Assembly (NCBI GenBank): GCA_963585895.1
Contig: OY757911.1
Span: forward strand, 65,790,658-65,854,657
Length of the DNA: 64,000 nt
DNA from: Sepioteuthis lessoniana
Lineage: Eukaryota; Mollusca; Cephalopoda; Myopsida; Loliginidae
Direction of reading: 5' to 3'
Positions 34,400 through 44,489 of this stretch are shown here, piece by piece. The notes under the pieces were generated by a model, which saw only the letters and a program-made list of their open reading frames with translations, ran no database searches and was not told the DNA's origin. The stretch's first letter is position 1. The number at the start of each line of letters is the position of its first letter. Position numbers and translations under genes: made by a program.

Positions 34400-36000
34400 G
34401 CTATTTCGGCATTATGGCTGAGGGTAAATTTGACCTAAAGCTCGTACCGGAATATAATGACGGTACGGAACAATGACGGTACGGAACAATGACGGTTGTG
34501 GACTGGTTGAAAAGCGTAGACCTGGTTTTCAAACTTTCGAGAGTTGACAAGGTCGAGCAAGTAATCCCTTTGCGACTGGCCGGAGGTGCATTCGACGTCT
34601 ATCAGCAATCTATCGGATGCAGATAAGACCAATGTGACCCGGGTAAAAGCTGCACTGCGCAGAACCTTTGCGCTTGACCCATGTGAGGCGTACAAGCAAT
34701 TTTCAAGACGCACTTTGCGCTTGGATTAGACGGTAGATGAGTTCTACGCGGAATTGAAGAAACTCTCCAGACCCTGAAGTATGTCTTCATGACCAGACTG
34801 CCTGCCCATACCCAGGAGTTGTTGCGTGCATCTGCCGATATTGACTGCATCCAGACAGAAAGCATACTCAACCGAGAAAGGACTGTTGTGAACAATGAAA
34901 GGATTGATGCCACCGTCGACCGACAGCCACAGAAAAAGTTCCTCTACCCATGCCCCCGGAGAACTTGCTGTTTTGTTTTAACTGCTCTGGGCCCAATCAT
35001 CTGGCTAAGCACTGCCATTTTGAAAGACCGAGGCAGCGCTTTAAGCCAACCCTCCGATGTTACAGATGCCAGAAAGAGGGCCACGTCCCGTCAAAATGTC
35101 GGGAAAACGGAGGCAGGGGCGAGATGTGAGCGCTACTCTCGCCCCGGGAAAAATGAAAACTAATCTGCCAGTGATGCGTGTGTACATCAACGGAGTGATG
35201 CGTGACGCATTGATTGACTCAGTGTGCACACGGTCTCTTGTGAGGAGTTCGGTTTGTGGCCCATCGAGTGGCCACAAGACAGAAGTGCTGACCGTTGACG
35301 GAAAAAGCATGACCAGCAAGGGAGTGACTTAAGTCAATCTGCGGGTGGATAAGAGGACACGCGTAGTGGTTGATATGCTGGCCATGGGTGGAGATATATT
35401 GGAGTACGATCTCCTGCTTGGACTTGACGTCATCCGCCTGTTGGGCGGTGTTTATATAAATGAGTACGGTGAGGCCTAGTTTCCAAACGAAGTTTTCAGT
35501 GTCGGCGCTGCTGACGCTGTGAAAATAGAATGACCTGACTTTGATGTCGTATTTGACCAGACTGAGAAAAAGTGGACAGTGACCTGGAAGTGGTCGGGTG
35601 AGCGGTCGCCAAAACCGCTGATCAATCAGACACCTGAATACACCGTGCCGGAACACATTCGAAAGGACTATAATTGCAAATTGCAAACTTGGATTCACAA
35701 CGGATGGCTGATACCATACCCCGAGAAAGAGCTCGGTCCCCCGAGAAGATTTATCCCGCTAATGGCGGTTGTTCAGCATAACAAAGGAAAAGTGTGACCT
35801 GTTATGGATTACCGCGAACTAAACGACCACGTGGAAGCGTACACAGCGCGTGTTGATGTGGGTTCACAAAAACTGAGAGACTGGCGTAGGAAGGGGTCTG
35901 ACGTGTCGATGTTAGACTTAAGAAAAACCTACCTTCAGGTACAATAGCCAGGGTGATGCAGAGCGATCCTTCGCAGAGCCCATGGTGTGCGACTGGACAA
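34400..36000 (+). pseudogene. gag-protease-RT remnants of Gypsy-like element
   Basis: The start region reads MAEGKFDLKLVPEYND (34,412-34,460), then VDWLKSVDLVFKLSRVDK. Two CCHC zinc knuckles follow (34,974-35,093): CFNCSGPNHLAKHC and CYRCQKEGHVPSKC, both with C-x2-C-x4-H-x4-C spacing. The protease region has the MRDALIDSVCTRSLV motif (35,198-35,240), where the usual D-S/T-G is changed to DSV. The RT begins with KLQTWIHNGWLIPYPEKELG (35,680-35,740), VMDYRELNDHV (35,803-35,833) and VSMLDLRKTYLQV (35,905-35,945), then stops at the deletion. Frames change several times. Confidence 0.8.
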
Positions 36001-37200
36001 GATATCAATGTATGGGTAGTTCTCTGGCGATCGGCGTGCTCCTGGAACGCGATGATGTTGTCTTCGAAGATGCATGAGGGGTGCGACCCGCAAACGACAC
36101 CCAGCACATTAACTTGGCCGAACTCGGTGCGGCACTGAAGGGCATCAATCTGGCGTTACAATGGAAATACACTTAAAAACAGACTCGGTAAGCGTGTATC
36201 ACTGGCTGGTGGACACGCTCACCGGAAAGACCAGAGTACGCATGAAGGCCACCAGCGAAATGTTGCTCTGCCGACGACTGGAAACGATAAAGTCGCTGGT
36301 AGAAGAGTATGGACTGTCCATAGACGTTGCTCTGATCCCATCGATCCAATATTTGGTGGACCCCATGACCCGGGTATCACAAAGGTAGCTTGAGAGGATG
36401 AAATCTGCAACTGAGCTTGTACCTCTGACTTGTGCCGCGAGGAGTAATTGAATGACGAGTAGTCAAATCATGAACGTGCACGAGAGTAGTGGACATCCAG
36501 GCATTCGACGTACCGTGTATTTCGCCCGGCGGGTTTGCCCAACGATTACCAAGTCAGCTATTAGATAATGTGAACAATGTTAGATGACTGATCCAGCCCC
36601 AGTTCATTGAACAAAAGGGGTATTAGCGGTAAAAGCTAATTGGCAAAGGCTGGGGATAGATATAACCCACTATAACGGCAAACAATTCCTGACAGTCACC
36701 GATTGTGGTCCAGCACGTCATACCAGGACTCTGGAAGCATCATTCAGAACCTCGAGGCAATATTTTTTGAGCGCGGCCCACCGCAGGAATTGCTTGGTGA
36801 CAACGACACTGCGTTATCTAGTGGGGAGTTCAGGGAGTTTTCTGCGAGCTGGGGAGTGCGCCTGCGGTTTCGGTGTGCCTATGTGCCTGCAGGCAACGGC
36901 ATTGTAAAACGATACCACCGCAGTATTAAGCGGATTGCAGCTAGGACGAGGTGCTCCGTTCAGGAAGCGGTGTACTGGTACAACATCGCGCCCAAAGATG
37001 ATACATCATCGTTGATTGCACCTGCCGACGGGATATATTCAGTTATGAGGTTAGGATAAGGTATATCGACCCAGTGCCCACGTTACCGGCCTCCGCACAA
37101 AACCGGTACCGTCTAGGCGACCCTGTATGGGTCAAATCACCTCGCTATCGATGCACGTTCAAGTTCCAAGAAGGAAAGGTAACAGAGGTGATCATCCCTT
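35990..37200 (+). pseudogene. RNase H-integrase remnants of Gypsy-like element
   Basis: RNase H: SLAIGVLLERDDVVFEDA (36,017-36,072) and INLAELGAALKGINLALQW (36,109-36,165), with the conserved E in NLAEL. Integrase: an HxxxH-CxxC zinc part near 36,480-36,580 (GHPGIRRTVYFARRVCP...CEQC), a GIDITHYNGKQF core (36,653-36,692), GDNDTALSSGEF (36,798-36,833), and GNGIVKRYHRSIKRI (36,895-36,940). In this last block the catalytic Glu of the D,D,E triad appears as Lys (AAA at 36,907-36,909), so it could not catalyse strand transfer even if the frames were open. Confidence 0.82.
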
Positions 37201-37436
37201 AAACCGTTATTGTCGACAGCCTCCCGCGCCCTGTGTAGGACGTGCGACCTCGGACAAATGTCATCCCGTCTGGCGGAACAGATGATGAAACTTCAGATGA
37301 CACTGGGTATATCACAATGCCTGGACGATAGTCAGCACAAAATGGGGAAACCTCAGAAACCACCCTTGCGACGAAGTACACGCTGGAGGTTGCCAACGTG
37401 ACCTTGCCTGGGCCGTGATAAGGGATCAGGCGGGAG

Positions 37437-37649
37437 TGTAGAGAATACGTGAAAAGGTAAACGTCTCGGCGGCGGCGGACGCAGAAATGGTGATGCACGT
37501 GTGCGACTGGACCGAAAGAGAGGCCCGTATTCATGTGCATAAGCGTCGGCCCAGGCGGCATAAAAGTATTTCTGAGTGTAGTAGTTTTTGGTTTTGAGTT
37601 AGCCAGATCCCCGCGTGCATTTCGTTTCGCTATTGACTGCCGTTTTAGC
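37437..37649 (+). repeat. 3' LTR of Gypsy-like element
   Basis: A near copy of the 5' LTR, with small insertions and deletions (an extra GGC unit near 37,472, loss around 37,570). TATA box GGCATAAAAG at 37,557-37,566. LTR divergence could date the insertion. Confidence 0.87.
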
Positions 37650-37928
37650 CGAAACCTTATCAAAGGAATAAATACCTGAGCTGTACCCCTCGTTAGATAT
37701 TCCGGACCCTTTCTGAAGTGGACCAGAAATGAACTTAAACTGATGGACCAACCAAAGAACAAAAAAACTTATGACTATGCATAAGGCATTACATCTCAGA
37801 GACAACGTTGACAGTCTATAAGTATCAAGGAAAGGGGAGGAAGAGGACTTGCCAGCTTTGAAGACAGCGTTGACGCATCGTTACAACGACTATATACAAA
37901 AACACGATGGAGGACACATTACAACCAT
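37648..37928 (+). pseudogene. Dong-like LINE (right half of the split copy)
   Basis: Resumes after the LTR: NLIKGINT-AVPLVRYSGPF (37,655-37,715), RTKKLMTMHKALHLRDNVD-like (37,745-37,815), and KGRGRGLASFEDSVDASLQRL (37,830-37,895). It is interrupted again at 37,929 by the palindrome plus SINE D, with a possible resumption after 38,405. Confidence 0.82.
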
Positions 37929-37931
37929 CAA

Positions 37932-38084
37932 GGATGGATTTTTTGGTCTTATAAATCCTTAATTAATTCTCAGATTAAGAAACCTCATCTCAAAATGATT
38001 CCAATTAAAGACAAGGACAAAAATTCGGTCCGGACCCGACTCTGGAAGACCAGATAAGGATTTATAAGACCAAAAAATCCATCC
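37932..38084. mobile_element. Palindromic (MITE-like) element with perfect 27-30-bp arms
   Basis: GGATGGATTTTTTGGTCTTA at 37,932 starts an arm of at least 27 bp whose perfect reverse complement is 38,058-38,084; three more inner bases also pair. The ~95-bp middle contains 'aaaatgattccaattaaag', which reappears at the 5' end of the other SINE D (53,828-53,846). No TA or obvious TSD is seen, so it may be a foldback or 5'-inverted SINE structure, not a DNA MITE. Confidence 0.7.
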
Positions 38085-38086
38085 TT

Positions 38087-38400
38087 CGGGGCCTGTGGCG
38101 CAGCGGATAGAGGCGTTGAGTCTCTGCGGTTCCAGGTGAGCATTGTCAGAAGATAGCGGTTTCAAATCCTACCCAAGCCGGCCAGAGGTTTACTTGGTCA
38201 AAAACGTGGTGCGATAGACAACAACTATGGAAGGCAGTAATTACTGGGGATACTGTTACAAGACTCAGCATTGTACTATCCGAGGTCTCGGTAAATCACC
38301 TGAAGAAGACCAGAGGTGAAATTTGGCCGAAACGTAGTGAAAGAAGAAACAACACAAAAACTACCAAGAAGAGGAAAAAAAAAGTCCGCAATAAATAGAA
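38087..38400 (+). repeat. SINE D (tRNA-Arg-like head)
   Basis: The head GGGGCCTGTGGCGCAGCGGA, with TAGAGGCG next, resembles a tRNA-Arg 5' half (box A TGGCGCAGCGG). Box B is the degenerate CGGTTTCAAATCC (38,157-38,169). The body has 'gccggccagaggtttacttgg', and the 3' region holds the CTGAAGAAG...GGCCGAAAC core (38,300-38,333) and an end with AAAAAGTCCGCAATAAAT. Octopus is known to carry tRNA-Arg-derived SINEs (families named OR1 and OR2); assignment to one of these is a guess. Confidence 0.82.
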
Positions 38401-38404
38401 TATT

Positions 38405-38890
38405 TGACGTGTGTCAGTAACGAATAGCAATACTAATTCTGTACAAATATATGCAAACTGGCTCGTTTTAAAAGTAATGTTATCAACAAACTATTCATTT
38501 TAGAATTATAAATAATATACGCATAAAATAACCATCGGGGGTTCATATGCTATTAAACCAAATAATTTAACTTCACCTATTTTTGCGTGTTTTTTTTTTT
38601 ATAAAATGTTATATAAAGAGGGATCAGATTCAAAAATAAAAAAGCAATAACAGATCCACAAAAAATAGATATTAAAATTAGGATGAATAACAATTACCAT
38701 TGTACTACAAGGATGACTTTGGCATTTCGATCTTCGTAGTAGCTTTGCTCGTATTACGAATCTATTTTCATAGACGTGATACGTTCCTAAGGGGATAAAA
38801 CTTTTACCAGGACCATAATTTTAAATATGTACTGAATTTAGATGTTTTTGATATAGCGATGCTTAATAAGTTTGATATGGATGCCACCAC
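38405..38890. other. No gene recognised
   Basis: AT-rich. The first ~40 bases may be a last scrap of the interrupted LINE ('cagtaacgaatagcaatac'). Confidence 0.35.
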
Positions 38891-38892
38891 TG

Positions 38893-39075
38893 ATGATTTT
38901 TCTTTGATGGCATATCAACCTTCGTGAGTTATTTAATGCTAAAATCATCCTTATAGAAAGACAGTAGTTGTACTCTTTAACCTTGTGCTGGGGTTTAAGG
39001 GTGTTCATAACTTTACCCGGGGTATTACTCCGAAACTGAGTGCAATAGAGCAACTAGAGTTCGAACTCATTTACT
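38893..39075 (-). repeat. SINE A copy
   Basis: Reverse strand, with tail ATGGCATATCAACCTTCG...TTATTTAATGC on the left and a tRNA head with GAGTTCGAACTC (box B; GTTCGA is the canonical core) on the right. It adjoins a reverse Dong-like fragment. Confidence 0.85.
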
Positions 39076-39222
39076 ACAATTTGTTGACATTGCAGTTATT
39101 ATTTGTTGTAATAAGTCTTTATTTAATCTTTTTTGTCTCTTCCTCAAGTCCTTGAATTTTGGCATCAAGGTAATCCTCCTTTTTTCCTTGTTACATACTA
39201 TGTGTCTGTGTCATCTTTTGGG
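39076..39222 (-). mobile_element. Dong-like LINE fragment, reverse
   Basis: On the reverse strand reads GKKEDYLDAKIQGLEEETKK (39,125-39,200), matching the KEGGRGLASIEDxVDASIQxLE block of the family, followed by RLITTNNN. Confidence 0.6.
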
Positions 39223-39510
39223 TGTTTTTAATTTACCAACTCCTCCGCCCTAGAAAATGCGACACAAGGTCATTTTTTTGTGGAGTTTAAACAGGTTTCT
39301 ATACAAAGTTTTCCTTTTCCTTGAGTGGTTGCCATATTAAGAGTAAAGAGTTTAATTTGCCTTACTATTTTACCTATAGCTAGAGGGGGAATAGTTTGAT
39401 TCATACCTTTCCCAATGGTATTAGCTCTGTGTGAACTGGAAACAGACTCGTCCAGGATTTGATCTCGGGTCCCCGTGTCCATTTCCTGCGACAGTAACCA
39501 TTACATAACG
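39223..39510 (-). repeat. SINE F copy
   Basis: Reverse strand: 3' tail on the left ('ccaactcctccgccc', 'gtggagtttaaacagg'), central AATGGTATTAGCTCTG region, and a tRNA-like head on the right, whose reverse complement is CGTTATGTAATGGTTACTG, GGAAATGGACACGGGGACC and GAGATCAAATCC (box B). Confidence 0.82.
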
Positions 39511-40120
39511 GATGCATCTTTCGGGTGTATAGGTGTGGGATCTTTTTTTATGTATTTACACAACGATGTGGTTATATTGACCTCAATTTACGATCGACTA
39601 TCTTATGTCTCGTCAATTCTCTTCCGTTCCTCTCCAATCAGTCGTCTTGTCACCTTGTCCCGCTCTGGTGTTAGCATCTTTGTTCTTATTCCTTGTCTTC
39701 TGTTTTCACGCCCAGTCGTTCTAAGTCCTCTGTTGGGGTGATGAATAACAACTGGGTCACAATGAAATATTCACATATTTTAAAAATTTTTTTGACAACT
39801 TTTCAATCATTACCCGCTGCAGTCTAAACGAGGAATCAATGAGAACAAGGTAAAGCTTTCGTCTGCTAACTCCCAAACTTATACTTAACTCTAGAACCGT
39901 TTTAGTCACCTGATCAGAACTATCCAATCAGAGCTGTGGAGTCAGATTAACCCCGAGTTCAACGGCTGTTCATCATCCCGAGTTTCACCAACAGACTAAT
40001 CGTTAGAACCATAGAAACCTTATAAATAATTGAACCTAAATAAAGAATCGGATCAAACAAGTTTCCTCTCGCTATAATTCTCAAATAGATTATATCTAGA
40101 TACCGCTAAATAAGTTTTCT
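39511..40120. other. No gene recognised
   Basis: A stretch near 40,012-40,060 has TATAAATA and AATAAAG close together, as in some LTRs, but no ends or repeat partner could be defined. Confidence 0.35.
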
Positions 40121-40124
40121 TCTT

Positions 40125-40345
40125 TGGTTTGTTTGTTTAATTGGATATCAACATTCGTATGTTATCTAATGCCAAATGTATCCTGTAGAAGAACCGCAGT
40201 GATACTAGTCAACTCCGAGTTGGCAGATGATAGAGCGGATACCATTTCCAAAGAGTATTAGTTTAAAAGGTAAACGTAATAGCACGACTGATGTTTCAAC
40301 TCGTTTACTTCAAGATTGCGGTCCAGCACGGGGACTTCCCCTGTT
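40125..40345 (-). repeat. SINE A, diverged
   Basis: TTGGTTTGTTTGTTTAATTG, 'atatcaacattcg', and 'ttatctaatgccaaat' on the left; central 'aaagagtattag'; head ends near 'cacggggac'. Confidence 0.78.
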
Positions 40346-40452
40346 TGCTAAGGAGTAGCATAAAACTAACAATTCCAGGAGTTACCATGTAGTGTTGATT
40401 TCTGAGTCCACATCTATATATCTTTCTAAGCATTTGTATTTTTGTATTATTA

Positions 40453-40712
40453 TAACCGAGCCATTGGCCTAATGAGTAGAGTGTTCACCAATGGTCCGGA
40501 AGACCGGGGTTCAAACCCAGGTCAAGTCATACCAAAGATGTAAAAAAATTGTACTTGATGCCACCTTGCTTAACTCTCAGCATTATAAGATCAAGCGTAA
40601 AGTGGAGCAATCTAGGGAAAGGAGTCGTGCCCACCCCTACACCTCGGTGTGGAAGCTATCTAAATGGATCCTTCGGGTCACCCTCGACTAAGGGCGCCAA
40701 CTTTATTGTCAG
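40453..40712 (+). repeat. SINE B, forward copy
   Basis: The only forward full-length copy. Head TTGGCCTAATGAGTAGAGTG (box A region), GGGGTTCAAACCC (box B, 40,507-40,519), GTCATACCAAAGAT, body 'gtacttgatgccaccttgctt', 'ggagcaatctagggaaagga', 'cacctcggtgtgg', and end CCTTCGGGTCACCCTCGACT near 40,672. The GAGTAGAGTG...CCAATGGTC head resembles a tRNA-Lys-type 5' half; the OK family of octopus is tRNA-Lys-derived, so B may belong to it. Confidence 0.85.
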
Positions 40713-42105
40713 TAGATTTCTGCAACTATCAGAACAGGCTGAAATAACTTAAACTTCGTTAAATCGCAATAAAATTAAAAGCATTACATAGAAACTTTTG
40801 GAGAGTTCCAGAGCCCAAGATTCAGCTCCCTAAGCTATACTATTAAGACGTTCACTAGATGGAGCGACAGACTTGTACAATTGACCCAGTTAAATACCTA
40901 GATGAGGAAAACTTCATCAGAAAAACTAGGAACTCTGGACCTTAATTTCATCATCCCACTTTAGTGGGACATGTCAGATACACCCTTCATTTAAAGGCTG
41001 GTCAACTGCACAGTGAGCTCCATCTTAAAACTTGATTAGTATTGACTTGTCGTGAAGCAAAGATCTAAGAACACGTACTAAATAATCTCGTACTCATCAT
41101 TAAATATTTATTTCCCTTAGTCAAACTTAGATTTTCTGGATTCTTTATTAAATTACACGGCGCCGATTAGCACTCAGTAAACCGACGCTTTAGCGAAGGA
41201 GTGATCGTAAATTACTCTGTCTAGCTGTCAAAATAACGGTTTCATTTATGAACATTTGAATGAAAAGAATCTTTCGAAAACTATGAGGAGAAAGGGAGAA
41301 AAACAAGTTCTTTATGTTGATGCCCATTAGAAAGCAAGTAAATAACTCTTCAAATTAGAAATATAAGTGAAGAGATTTTAAAATATATGATGTGTAACGG
41401 TTATTATTGAAATGTAAACTGTTTTCTTGATAAAAATAATCTTTTTTCTTATCTCTGGCACGACATAAAAAATGTGAATTTGATAAAAATAAGAAAATAT
41501 AACAAACAAACAAACAAACAAGCGAACAAGCAAATACTGTAAACTGCTGTAGGTCGCTAGTGATATTATGAGTAGAGCCATGCATGTTCAACCGCCTTGT
41601 TGAAATAGTTACATTTTTTCTACTAATGTTCAAGCTTATGGACAAATCCAGGATTTTGAAAGCTGATTTTCTGAACAGCTATGCTCTCCTTCGTTTAAAA
41701 CAATCGTTCCAACCTTACTTGGATTTCAACTGAAATCCATAAATATCTCTATCCAGATCTTCCTCGGATCAGAAATATTTAAGTATTTCATACCGATCCA
41801 GTCGGTAACAGTTCAAGCCTGAATGTAGGTACGCTCTTTATCAGTTTGGATAATTGACACATCACATTCAACTCCAAATTCTCTTATTTAGCCTCGTGTC
41901 ATTCGAAGAAAGTTAATATCAACCAAGGTTATGACTTGGTTTTTGGGTGAAATAACCTATTTCCCTCTAGTACTATAAGTAGGTGTCAGACTCTAAGCCG
42001 AACTTTTGAATATCGTTTTAAATGTTAAGCAGATTCTTCTGAGATAAAATCTTTCTACTTTACTTTTTAAATCTCTTTTCGGTCGGTACTGTGTGAAGTT
42101 AAGCT
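40713..42105. other. No gene recognised
   Basis: AT-rich with an (AAAC)n tract at 41,500-41,520. No supported feature. Confidence 0.35.
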
Positions 42106-42109
42106 TAGT

Positions 42110-42700
42110 AAATATTCATAGGTGAAAAGTGGGTTTCTTACTTCCAGTTTCTCCTGTAAATTTTCGTATCCAGGTTTTGGGTAATTTTAGAGTAATTAAG
42201 TAATTTTTAATATGGGCTTCCGATGATGAAAACAGATAGCAATCAACTAACCAATGAAAGTTTCCCAAAACATTCCTTGCACTTTTTTGAATGCAGGAAG
42301 CGTCGAACGAGTCTGTAAAGGTTTTTGCTTCCACCAAAACTTCTAGTTCTTGGAGTTAACCTGACCTTTCAGAAGGAAGTGGGTTCAACCAAAAAGCGGA
42401 CCTCGTTCAAAAATTCCTCATTATCGTTGATCTTTTGCGAAAACCAGTGGCACATGGCTACTCTCTTTTCCAAATTTGCTTGGTTCAATTGATGCTTGAT
42501 TCGGATCCAGCAGTGATAAAGTTTAAGATCATGAATTAGAATTCGCCGAATAGAAAATACAGAGTCCAAATTTTTGGCTCCTCGTTGCAAACATCTGGAC
42601 TGACTCTGGTCGACTGACTCTTGAACTTTGGTGACATTTTGGGTGCTGGGATTGTTATCGGGGGCCGAGATGATGAGGAACCAGTTGTTTAAGATCTTCA
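42110..42700 (-). pseudogene. Broken transposase, IS630-Tc1-mariner type
   Basis: On the reverse strand: STQNVTKVQESVDQSQSR (42,590-42,645), AKNLDSVFSIRRILIHDLKL (42,515-42,575), an NLEKRVAMCHWFSQKI block (42,425-42,475), NEEFLNEVRFLVEPTSF (42,369-42,420) where the family has W-F-S-D-E-A-H-F, then after a stop FGGSKNLYRLVRRFLHSKKC (42,270-42,335). The first catalytic Asp of the S-D-E-A-H-F block is lost (LVEP). The helix-turn-helix-linked N-terminus and spacing fit transposases of this superfamily. No TIRs could be defined. Confidence 0.65.
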
Positions 42701-42809
42701 CAAATGCCATGAGCTACAAAGTTCTGGACCAATTTGAAAATCCGACTCGTGTTCGGAAATTTGTTAAAATTGATTTTCCTTCACTATCTTGCTTGAACAT
42801 TCTTGAAAG

Positions 42810-43084
42810 ATTTATTTTTATCATTAACGGTTTTCGGTCTACTGTCTTCATCTTTATTGTTATTTCCACAACGTTTCGGCCGATATGTCCTCCAGCCTTC
42901 TTCAGATGTTTGTCAAACTCGGGAACCTACACGGAACTTCGAACTACGTACTTTATTGAATCCACGGGGTTCGCCTGTTCTGATTCCGTTATCCATAACC
43001 GGGTACAAGAGTTAAGTATTCCTGTATTGTTACTTGCCTGTAGTCAGGATTGAACATGCAACCACTTGATGATTGTCTCCTTAG
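42810..43084 (-). repeat. SINE E, reverse copy
   Basis: Reverse strand. 3' tail on the left ('tttatcattaacggttttcgg'), the core GTTTCGGCC...CTTCTTCAG (42,873-42,905), 'cgggaacctacac', 'gcctgttctgattccgtta', and the truncated tRNA head ending at the box B region (reverse complement TTCAATCCTGA near 43,045-43,055). It faces a forward SINE E tail on its right. Confidence 0.8.
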
Positions 43085-43144
43085 AATGCCGGAGGAAATA
43101 TCGGCCGAAACGTTGTGGAAATAACAATAAAGATGATGACAATA
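43085..43144 (+). repeat. SINE E 3' tail, left of mariner
   Basis: CCGGAGGAAATATCGGCCGA then AACGTTGTGG and AATAACAATAAAGATGATGA, matching the 50.5-kb copy and the reverse complement of 42,848-42,892. It continues after the mariner at 44,490. Confidence 0.85.
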
Positions 43145-44489
43145 CGAGGTGCCTTCAATAAGTTTCCATACTTTTTTTGTACAGGCATTAAAAATTGTCT
43201 TTGACTCTTGAAAATTCAGTATGTTATTGCTATACATCTTATGAGATTACTGACTAATTTTTATGCTTTCAGGTTCAAACCAACAGCTACAGTAGGAATT
43301 AGAATACACCCTACTAAAGTCTGATTGTCACAGCTGGAGAATTTCGAAAATGCAAACTGGACGTCAGGATACTTTAGAAGAACGATATGCAATAGAATTC
43401 TGTTTTAACCCTGGAAAAAATGCCACAGAAACGTATGGGATGCTTCAGACTGGTTTTCGACCATCTTGCATGAATCGAGCATGAGGTTTTGAGTGGTATA
43501 AGAGATTCAAGGAAGGCATGGAATCTGTGAAGGATGATGAGAGGTGTGGGAGGAGAAAGGAAGTCAGAACACCAGAGTTAATTCGCCAAATAAAGAATTT
43601 CATGGATAAGGACCGTCATGTGTCTCTAGAGACAATAAGTGCACAGTTTGATGTCAGTGTAGGAAATGTACACACAATTGTTCGCGAGGAACTGAAGATG
43701 CGGAAGATTTGCGCGAAGTTTATCCCAAGGGTGCTCAGAGAAGATCAGAAAGAAAGACGTTGTCATGACAGCAGGGAGATGGTCGAGCTGATTAATTCAC
43801 ATCCGGTAATTCTTGATGCTCTGGTGACCTGCGATGAAAGCTGGATCTACTGCTATGAACCTGAGACCAAGAGACAGAGTTCCCAGTGGAAGCATGCTGG
43901 CTCTCCCTGACCCAAGAAAGCTAGATATAGCAAATCCACCCACAAACTTGTGATGATCCCTTTTTTGACAGCACTGGCATGATCTACATGCACTGGGTTC
44001 CCACTGGACAGACAGTCAACAAGGAATACTATGTTGAGGTTTTAAGGGAGTTCACGGAGAGATTCCGTCGGAAGAGGCCAGCACTCTTGAAATCGGCTCA
44101 GTGGCATTTCCATCAGGACAATGCACCAGTCCACAACTCCAGCCTTGTCACAGACTATTTGACCAAGTTAGGCATCAAGACAGTTTCCTCACCCTCCCTA
44201 TAGTCCAGACCTTGCTCCCTGAGACTTTTGGTTATTCCCAAAGCTCAAGGAAAAACTTAGAAGCTGTCGTTATGAGACAATTGAGGAGATGAAAGAGGCT
44301 GTGACGAAGGTCATTGACACGCTCACACAAGAGGACTTCCATGGGACCTTCCAGAAGTTGTTGGATCGGTACAACAAGTGCATTGCAACTGGCGGAGATT
44401 ACTTCGAAGGGGGACTAGAGTTTCATGTGGGTACTATCGATAAAAGTGCCCATATGAATAAAGTCTGGAAACTTATTGAAGGCACATCG
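43145..44489 (+). mobile_element. Mariner transposon with TIRs and TA duplication
   Basis: A 1,345-bp element bounded by TA (43,143-43,144 and 44,490-44,491). Its ~30-bp terminal inverted repeats begin CGAGGTGCCTTCAATAAGTT on the left and CGATGTGCCTTCAATAAGTT on the right (reverse complement), with two mismatches over 30 bases. The empty site can be inferred from the uninterrupted SINE E at 50,315-50,640. It contains one damaged transposase gene. Ends look intact enough to bind a related transposase. Confidence 0.93.
43350..44445 (+). pseudogene. Mariner (DD34D-type) transposase, broken
   Basis: Begins MQTGRQDTLEERYAIEFCFN, with the helix-turn-helix region, continuing after a stop as FEWYKRFKEGMESVKDDERC (43,488-43,545). 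The linker TPELIRQIKNFMDKDRHVSL precedes IPRVLREDQK (43,722-43,752). Catalytic blocks: TCDESWIYCYEP (43,828-43,863, first Asp present), WHFHQDNAPVHN (44,103-44,138, second Asp present), and YSPDLAP-DF (44,199-44,228, third Asp present). Damage: TGA at 43,482, 43,908 and 44,220; one T lost from a T7 run near 43,960; another frameshift near 44,190. At least the first two TGA codons look like CGA decay. Once a full-length ~345-residue transposase. Confidence 0.9.

Larger units (their letters stand above)
34110..37649 (+). mobile_element. Gypsy-like LTR retrotransposon with two LTRs, internally deleted
   Basis: This roughly 3.5-kb element split a Dong-like LINE exactly between its 'acaaaactct' and 'gaaacctt' neighbours. 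It has direct LTRs (34,110-34,321 and 37,437-37,649) around gag, protease, partial RT, RNase H and integrase remnants. An internal deletion near 35,945-35,975 joins RT motif A sequence to the RNase H region, so the YxDD part is gone. Many stops and frameshifts show it is dead. The protease/RT wording and the integrase near the 3' end suggest the Ty3/Gypsy group; BEL/Pao is less likely. Confidence 0.82.

Noticed and set aside
34321..34405. Arg-rich tail of a 103-codon open frame as a nucleic-acid-binding domain
   Set aside because: It is the (GAA)n expansion at the LTR/primer-binding-site position.
39840..40080. Possible LTR with TATAAATA and AATAAA
   Set aside because: No defined ends, no TSD and no partner copy in the window.
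40491..40752. Two overlapping 66-67-codon open frames
   Set aside because: They lie entirely in a forward SINE B.
42820..43237. Open frames of 70-141 codons on both strands
   Set aside because: They cross the inverted SINE E pair and the mariner end; no protein family is visible.
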